Positions 60,405 to 64,000 of a stretch of 64,000 bases of DNA are shown piece by piece. The DNA is taken from positions 248,001 through 312,000 of the forward strand of contig NZ_JAINRD010000001.1 of the NCBI RefSeq assembly GCF_020400605.1, written 5' to 3'. The position numbers and the translations under genes are program-made. Source of the stretch: Streptomyces aculeolatus (lineage in GTDB: Bacteria; Actinomycetota; Actinomycetes; Streptomycetales; Streptomycetaceae). A model generated the notes under the pieces. That model did not search any database, had not been told where the DNA came from, and saw nothing but the letters and a program-made list of their open reading frames with translations. The first letter of the stretch is position 1; the number at the start of each line of letters is the position of its first letter.

Positions 60405-61334
60405 TTGGCGACTCAGGCATCACACCGGTGGGACTACGACTATGGCGACTTCACGTCCCGCAGGCTGTTGCACCACCAGTTCGGCGGTTCCCTGATGACG
60501 GGCATCGCGGTGTCCCCCGCGAGCAGCCACGTGCTTCTCTTCAGCCGCGGCGGTGCATCCGGCATCGGGTGGCGAAACGACGGCTTCTACTACTACGAGG
60601 GTGCTGCGGCATCAGGCACCGGCAGCCTTTACAACGAGGCGGTCGAGAAGGCATGGAGCAGGGGATGGCGCCTGAGGCTACTCGAAGCCCCCCGCTGCGA
60701 AAGACGAGGGCTTTACCGCTTCGTCGACTCCTTCGTCCTCGACGATGCCGTCGAGGAGGGACACAGGAACAGCCAGGAAGGCGGCCTCCTGCGCTACCCC
60801 GTCTTCCGGCTGCGCAGCGTTGACAGTTTCACCCGCCATCCGGACGTCATGACACCACCCGGCGACCCTCGGTATGTACACGTCCGCCGCGTCGAGAGGT
60901 CCGATCTGCTGCACCGCGACACCCGCAGCAAGTCCCTGGACCATGAGAGGCCAGAGACGCGTCTGTCGAAATCCTTCGAACGCTTCCTGATCCGCCAGGG
61001 ATACGCCGTGCACCGTCTGGCAATCCACCACACGCCGAGCCGCCCGCCCATGCTCACCGATATCTGGATCGCCCAACTGAGTCTGCTCATCGAGGCCAAA
61101 GCGGGCAGGAATCCGGTCGACGACGTCCGGTACGCATTAGGACAACTCGGCCACTACACACGCCGGCTGCCCGGCGTCCTACGCAGAGCCGTCCTCCTTT
61201 CCGAAGACCCCGGTCAGGACCTCAGGGAGACCGCCCTCTACATGGGAGCCGACCTCATCTGGCACGACGGCATCCAATGGTGCACCACAGGCGAATGGGG
61301 CCGTATCGCTGGTCTGAAACAGTGGCACGTCTGA
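60405..61334 (+). CDS. Candidate modification-dependent nuclease: SRA-like domain plus PD-(D/E)XK
   Basis: The protein has 309 residues. The first 140 match the plan of SRA/YDG base-flipping domains: TGIAVSPASSHVLLFSRGG, GWRNDGFYYYEGAAASGTGS, NEAVEKAWSRGWRLRLLEAP, then GLYRFVDSFVL. The C-terminal part has a PD-(D/E)XK core with D219 in LTDIWIAQ and E230-A-K232 in LLIEAKAG, followed by the helix DVRYALGQLGHYTRR. Together they suggest a type IV restriction enzyme that cuts DNA with modified bases. It starts at TTG 60405 behind AAGGGACAAGGG. It follows the IS remnant by 60 bases. The domain calls are from pattern alone. Confidence 0.65.
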   Translation: MATQASHRWDYDYGDFTSRRLLHHQFGGSLMTGIAVSPASSHVLLFSRGGASGIGWRNDGFYYYEGAAASGTGSLYNEAVEKAWSRGWRLRLLEAPRCERRGLYRFVDSFVLDDAVEEGHRNSQEGGLLRYPVFRLRSVDSFTRHPDVMTPPGDPRYVHVRRVERSDLLHRDTRSKSLDHERPETRLSKSFERFLIRQGYAVHRLAIHHTPSRPPMLTDIWIAQLSLLIEAKAGRNPVDDVRYALGQLGHYTRRLPGVLRRAVLLSEDPGQDLRETALYMGADLIWHDGIQWCTTGEWGRIAGLKQWHV

Positions 61335-61922
61335 GCGGCCGGCACCGACCTCCTGACCGTTGCTGTGCCCGTCCGCTCTGCCGCCACGGTTGGACGCCAG
61401 TTCGTGGTGACGCGACCCTTCCTGAGAGCGATCGATCAGGCGAAAGAAGAGTGAGCAGCGCCTGCTGGTCGGTTTGATTTCTAGCATGGAATCGCCCAGT
61501 GGAGCGATGGAGGCATTTCCTTCGTGTTCGTGTGGAGAGGAACTCTGTGCTATGGAAAGGGCACGAACCGTAGAACTCGCTATCGATGCGCCTCCCCCGC
61601 CGCGTGGTCCTTCTGAACTGCGGCACCAACCCGAACGCCACCCTGAGGAAGGGCGCAGACGAGATGTGACCACCCACAACGCCCGTCCATGTCTTCCCGG
61701 CCAGAACCAGGGGCACTGACTTTCCCGAGGCTGCCACCGGTCTCTCCGTTTGCTAGCACCACCAATGCTCTACACCCCTACCTCGACGGCTGCCAGCAGT
61801 CCCGTCTCCCTCGACGGCCAGTGATCGCGACAGGGGGCCGGGTCGCAGGCTGTGGAGGGTGGTGTCAGTGCCTGCTGTCAGAATCTGGGTCGCATCTTGA
61901 AGTCCCATGAGAGGAGAGCGAC
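61335..61922. other. Gene-free region
   Basis: No convincing gene was found in these 588 bases. Short open frames on both strands have irregular composition. A promoter for the membrane-protein gene at 61923 is expected in the last 150 bases, but no clear boxes were recognised. Confidence 0.4.
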
Positions 61923-63605
61923 GTGGTCAGGCGCTTATGGATGGTGACGGCGGGCCTCCGAGCCTTCGTCGGCTCCGGTGTGGGGCGCAGAGAAACGCAG
62001 CCTGATGCACCGCAGGAGGAGGGCGCGAATCCCGTCGGCGTGGAGCCGTTGCCACCACTGCCGGAGTCATTCAATCGCCGGGTTGAGGCGTTGGTCGAGG
62101 TGCTCGACGCGCCTGGTGAGGTCGAGCTGGCTAAGCAACTCCTTGAGGCTCGGGGGTGCGCTGTCCGGCCGGCTCCAGCGGGAGTACCCCAACGGCCGGG
62201 ATATGTGACACAGAGCGTTGAGGTCAGGCTGGACGGCGCGAAGCGGACCGCTCGATCGGGTGCGGAGGACATCCTTCACGAGGTTGCCACCCGGGTAGCC
62301 ATGGAGGTGCGAGGGAGCAGGCTCCTGGCATCGCCCCCTGCGACTCGCAGGACGGCCTTCCATGCGCATCGCCCGCTCCCGCGTGACGCGAACCGGCTTC
62401 GCCGTTGGTGGGTGCAGAACTGGATCGCTGTCGGAGGTCGCGATCTGTCATGCACCCTTCATCTGCCGGAGGGGGCGTACACGCAGGCCGCTGCCGCGGA
62501 GGAGTTCACACAGTGGAGCAGTCCGCATGACGCGACGCGGTTCGATGAAAGCAACGTGAGGATGGCGCTCGGCCCCAGGTCGCCCGCAGGTGCAGCGGAA
62601 GGTGATGAGTCACGCAGCATCCCTTGGCCGAGAGTCGCCGTCTTCCTGATGCTCGCCGTCCTGTGTCTTGTCAGCGGCGGCCTCTTCAGCGGCGCGTGGC
62701 TGAGCAGCCTCGGGCCGCACTGGCGTTGGGTTGTCCTTCTTCCTCCGACCCTCCTGTGCTGGCCGGCCGGGGTATGGGCAACGAGCAACGCACACCGACC
62801 GCGTCTTGTCCGGCTGGGGACAGGCGTGATGCTGACAGGTAGTCCGACGGTTGTCGGCTACTTCTGGGCGCAGAACCAGCCGGACGGGCTTAGTCAACAG
62901 ATCACCATGCTTGCGGTCACGGCCGTTCTCGCTGTGGCGGCGATCGGCACGTGGTTCGCGGTTCGCCGGTCTTGGATCAGCCGAAATGCCCACTGGCTGG
63001 TACCTGCACTAATGGTGCCGTTCCCGCTGGTCCTGCCCTGGACCGGGCGGTTTCTGCATGCGGCCTACCTTTCTGAAGTGCTGGGTATCCCCGTCGACGC
63101 CGTGCATATCCCCTTCTACTGGCACTTCTTCATCACGGTGAAGCCTCTGGCCATCGCCGGGTTGGTCGTCCTGTGCGTACTTGGACTCGCAGGCTGGGCT
63201 CGCTACCACCACTGGTGGGCCAATACGCGGTGGCTCGTCGTCGTCGTCCTTCCAATGATCCTCGCCTTGTACTTCCTGCTGGTCATGGTGACCGCGGTGG
63301 GCCGGGTGGACGAGGCAGCGGAGATGGCAGCGGCTGACGCCCGTGCGGGTAAGCGCCCCGGCCACTACTACGGCCTCCAGGGCGAGCTTATGTGCGTGCA
63401 TCCGCACCGCAGGAAGATCCCCGTTTTCAATGGGCCGCTTCCCGTAGACAGGCCGGTGTTGACGTACGGCAACAGTGGCGACGACCTGTGGCTGTGGGAT
63501 CCTGCTTCGTCCCGAGGAAAGGACTTGCAGCGCCACGCGTTGCGCGTCCCGGCGGGAGACGTCACCCTGACACCTGCGCGTGGGGGGTCCTGTCCATCCA
63601 GTTAA
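61923..63605 (+). CDS. Multi-pass membrane protein of unknown function
   Basis: The 560-residue protein has an N-terminal cytoplasmic part of about 240 residues, with EALVEVLDAPGEVELAKQLL and a central region that includes WWVQNWIAVGGRDLSCTLHL. About eight hydrophobic segments follow (VAVFLMLAVLCLVSGGLFSG to VVVVLPMILALYFLLVMVTA), then a soluble C-terminus of 90 residues. GTG 61923 with GAGGAGA upstream is the start. No family was recognised. It lies beside restriction genes, but nothing in the sequence proves a defence role. Confidence 0.75.
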   Translation: MVRRLWMVTAGLRAFVGSGVGRRETQPDAPQEEGANPVGVEPLPPLPESFNRRVEALVEVLDAPGEVELAKQLLEARGCAVRPAPAGVPQRPGYVTQSVEVRLDGAKRTARSGAEDILHEVATRVAMEVRGSRLLASPPATRRTAFHAHRPLPRDANRLRRWWVQNWIAVGGRDLSCTLHLPEGAYTQAAAAEEFTQWSSPHDATRFDESNVRMALGPRSPAGAAEGDESRSIPWPRVAVFLMLAVLCLVSGGLFSGAWLSSLGPHWRWVVLLPPTLLCWPAGVWATSNAHRPRLVRLGTGVMLTGSPTVVGYFWAQNQPDGLSQQITMLAVTAVLAVAAIGTWFAVRRSWISRNAHWLVPALMVPFPLVLPWTGRFLHAAYLSEVLGIPVDAVHIPFYWHFFITVKPLAIAGLVVLCVLGLAGWARYHHWWANTRWLVVVVLPMILALYFLLVMVTAVGRVDEAAEMAAADARAGKRPGHYYGLQGELMCVHPHRRKIPVFNGPLPVDRPVLTYGNSGDDLWLWDPASSRGKDLQRHALRVPAGDVTLTPARGGSCPSS

Positions 63606-63917
63606 GCCAGCGTAGCTCGTGCGTACCGCTAGTAGCACTGCCTGGCACGCACCCCCACCGGAGCCCAGCATCGGGGTTGCGGATGGGGTACTCAGCGAAG
63701 CGCGGTATCAAGTCTATTGCCGCGACACGAATGACCCCGTCCTTCTAGCTGTACATGATGATGCAGTTTCAGCCAATCTCGGAACTCCGAGGCATGTGCG
63801 TGACATCGGCTGATTTGCGGGATGGCGGCACACGTGTGGTTCTCGACACCATCGACTCTCCGCTCACTGTACTGACCGCAGGTGTGCCCGCGGGTGGACG
63901 GGGGAAGGGAGGCGGCG
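63606..63917. other. Gene-free gap
   Basis: The gap is 312 bases with short open frames on both strands but no recognisable protein. The last 15 bases contain the ribosome-binding site of the following gene. Confidence 0.4.
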
Positions 63918-64000
63918 ATGTCGCATTCCATGGGACGGGAGCCGGGGGGCGTTTGGCCGGAGGTACCGGTTGAGGCCGCCGTGCCACGCGTCTCCTATAC
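63918..64000 (+). CDS. Start of a gene that runs off the window
   Basis: The ATG at 63918 follows GGGAGG with good spacing. The 27 visible codons (MSHSMGREPGGVWPEVPVEA...) have no stop and normal codon bias. Too little is present to name a family. Confidence 0.5.
   Translation, partial: MSHSMGREPGGVWPEVPVEAAVPRVSY

Overview
The window is strongly GC-rich with third-position G/C bias on both strands, many leaderless-type starts, and gene families typical of Streptomyces or a close relative. The left part (about 1-33134) looks like ordinary actinomycete chromosome. The order serS, pheA, DyP peroxidase, CopCD, PCuAC, Sco and YcnI matches the order I recall from Streptomyces coelicolor (recalled, not checked).

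Region 1 (1-24381) is a run of small regulator/enzyme/transporter units. It holds a partial winged-helix/SCP2 regulator, MarR-cupin, MarR-MFS, GNATs, an AlkZ-like winged-helix protein, a serine hydrolase, EamA-LysR, a two-component system divergent from an ABC exporter, MocR, LysE plus a B3/4-domain protein, LysR-TauE, and a HAD phosphatase coupled to serS. Region 2 (24382-33134) has a DnaA-box-like cluster, pheA, a five-gene copper/heme-peroxidase set (ycnI, sco, pcuAC, copCD, dyp), an integral membrane protein and an RsbW-like ATP-binding protein.

Region 3 (about 33200-41034) is an integrative mobilizable element: tyrosine integrase, XRE regulator, excisionase, a DUF3631 ATPase, a hairpin- and repeat-rich origin-like segment, a DUF2637 membrane protein, MobC and a relaxase. 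No TraB/FtsK-type translocase is visible. It is followed by a DUF574 methyltransferase and an AIPR-family (abortive infection) gene with a higher A+T content than its neighbours.

Region 4 (44347-54976) is the most unusual part. A methionyl-tRNA synthetase and a short, archaeal-type aspartyl-tRNA synthetase are divergent. The aspS gene is preceded by what reads as a full T-box leader: specifier loop with a GAC codon, Stem I, two further stems, a T-box bulge, and a hairpin over the Shine-Dalgarno. Convergent with aspS is a four-gene operon for a small protein (putative RiPP precursor or substrate), a SPASM radical SAM enzyme, a second radical SAM enzyme and a JmjC-like dioxygenase. An XRE/TPR regulator and a D-amino-acid oxidase follow. 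My inference is a peptide-modification cluster with an inducible aminoacyl-tRNA synthetase that may give self-resistance.

Region 5 (55329-64000) looks like a defence island: a single-chain nuclease-methyltransferase-specificity enzyme, a frameshifted IS701-type transposase, a candidate modification-dependent nuclease (SRA-like plus PD-(D/E)XK), a multi-pass membrane protein of unknown function, and a gene running off the end. I saw no rRNA, tRNA or CRISPR array. The right end of the integrated element could not be located.
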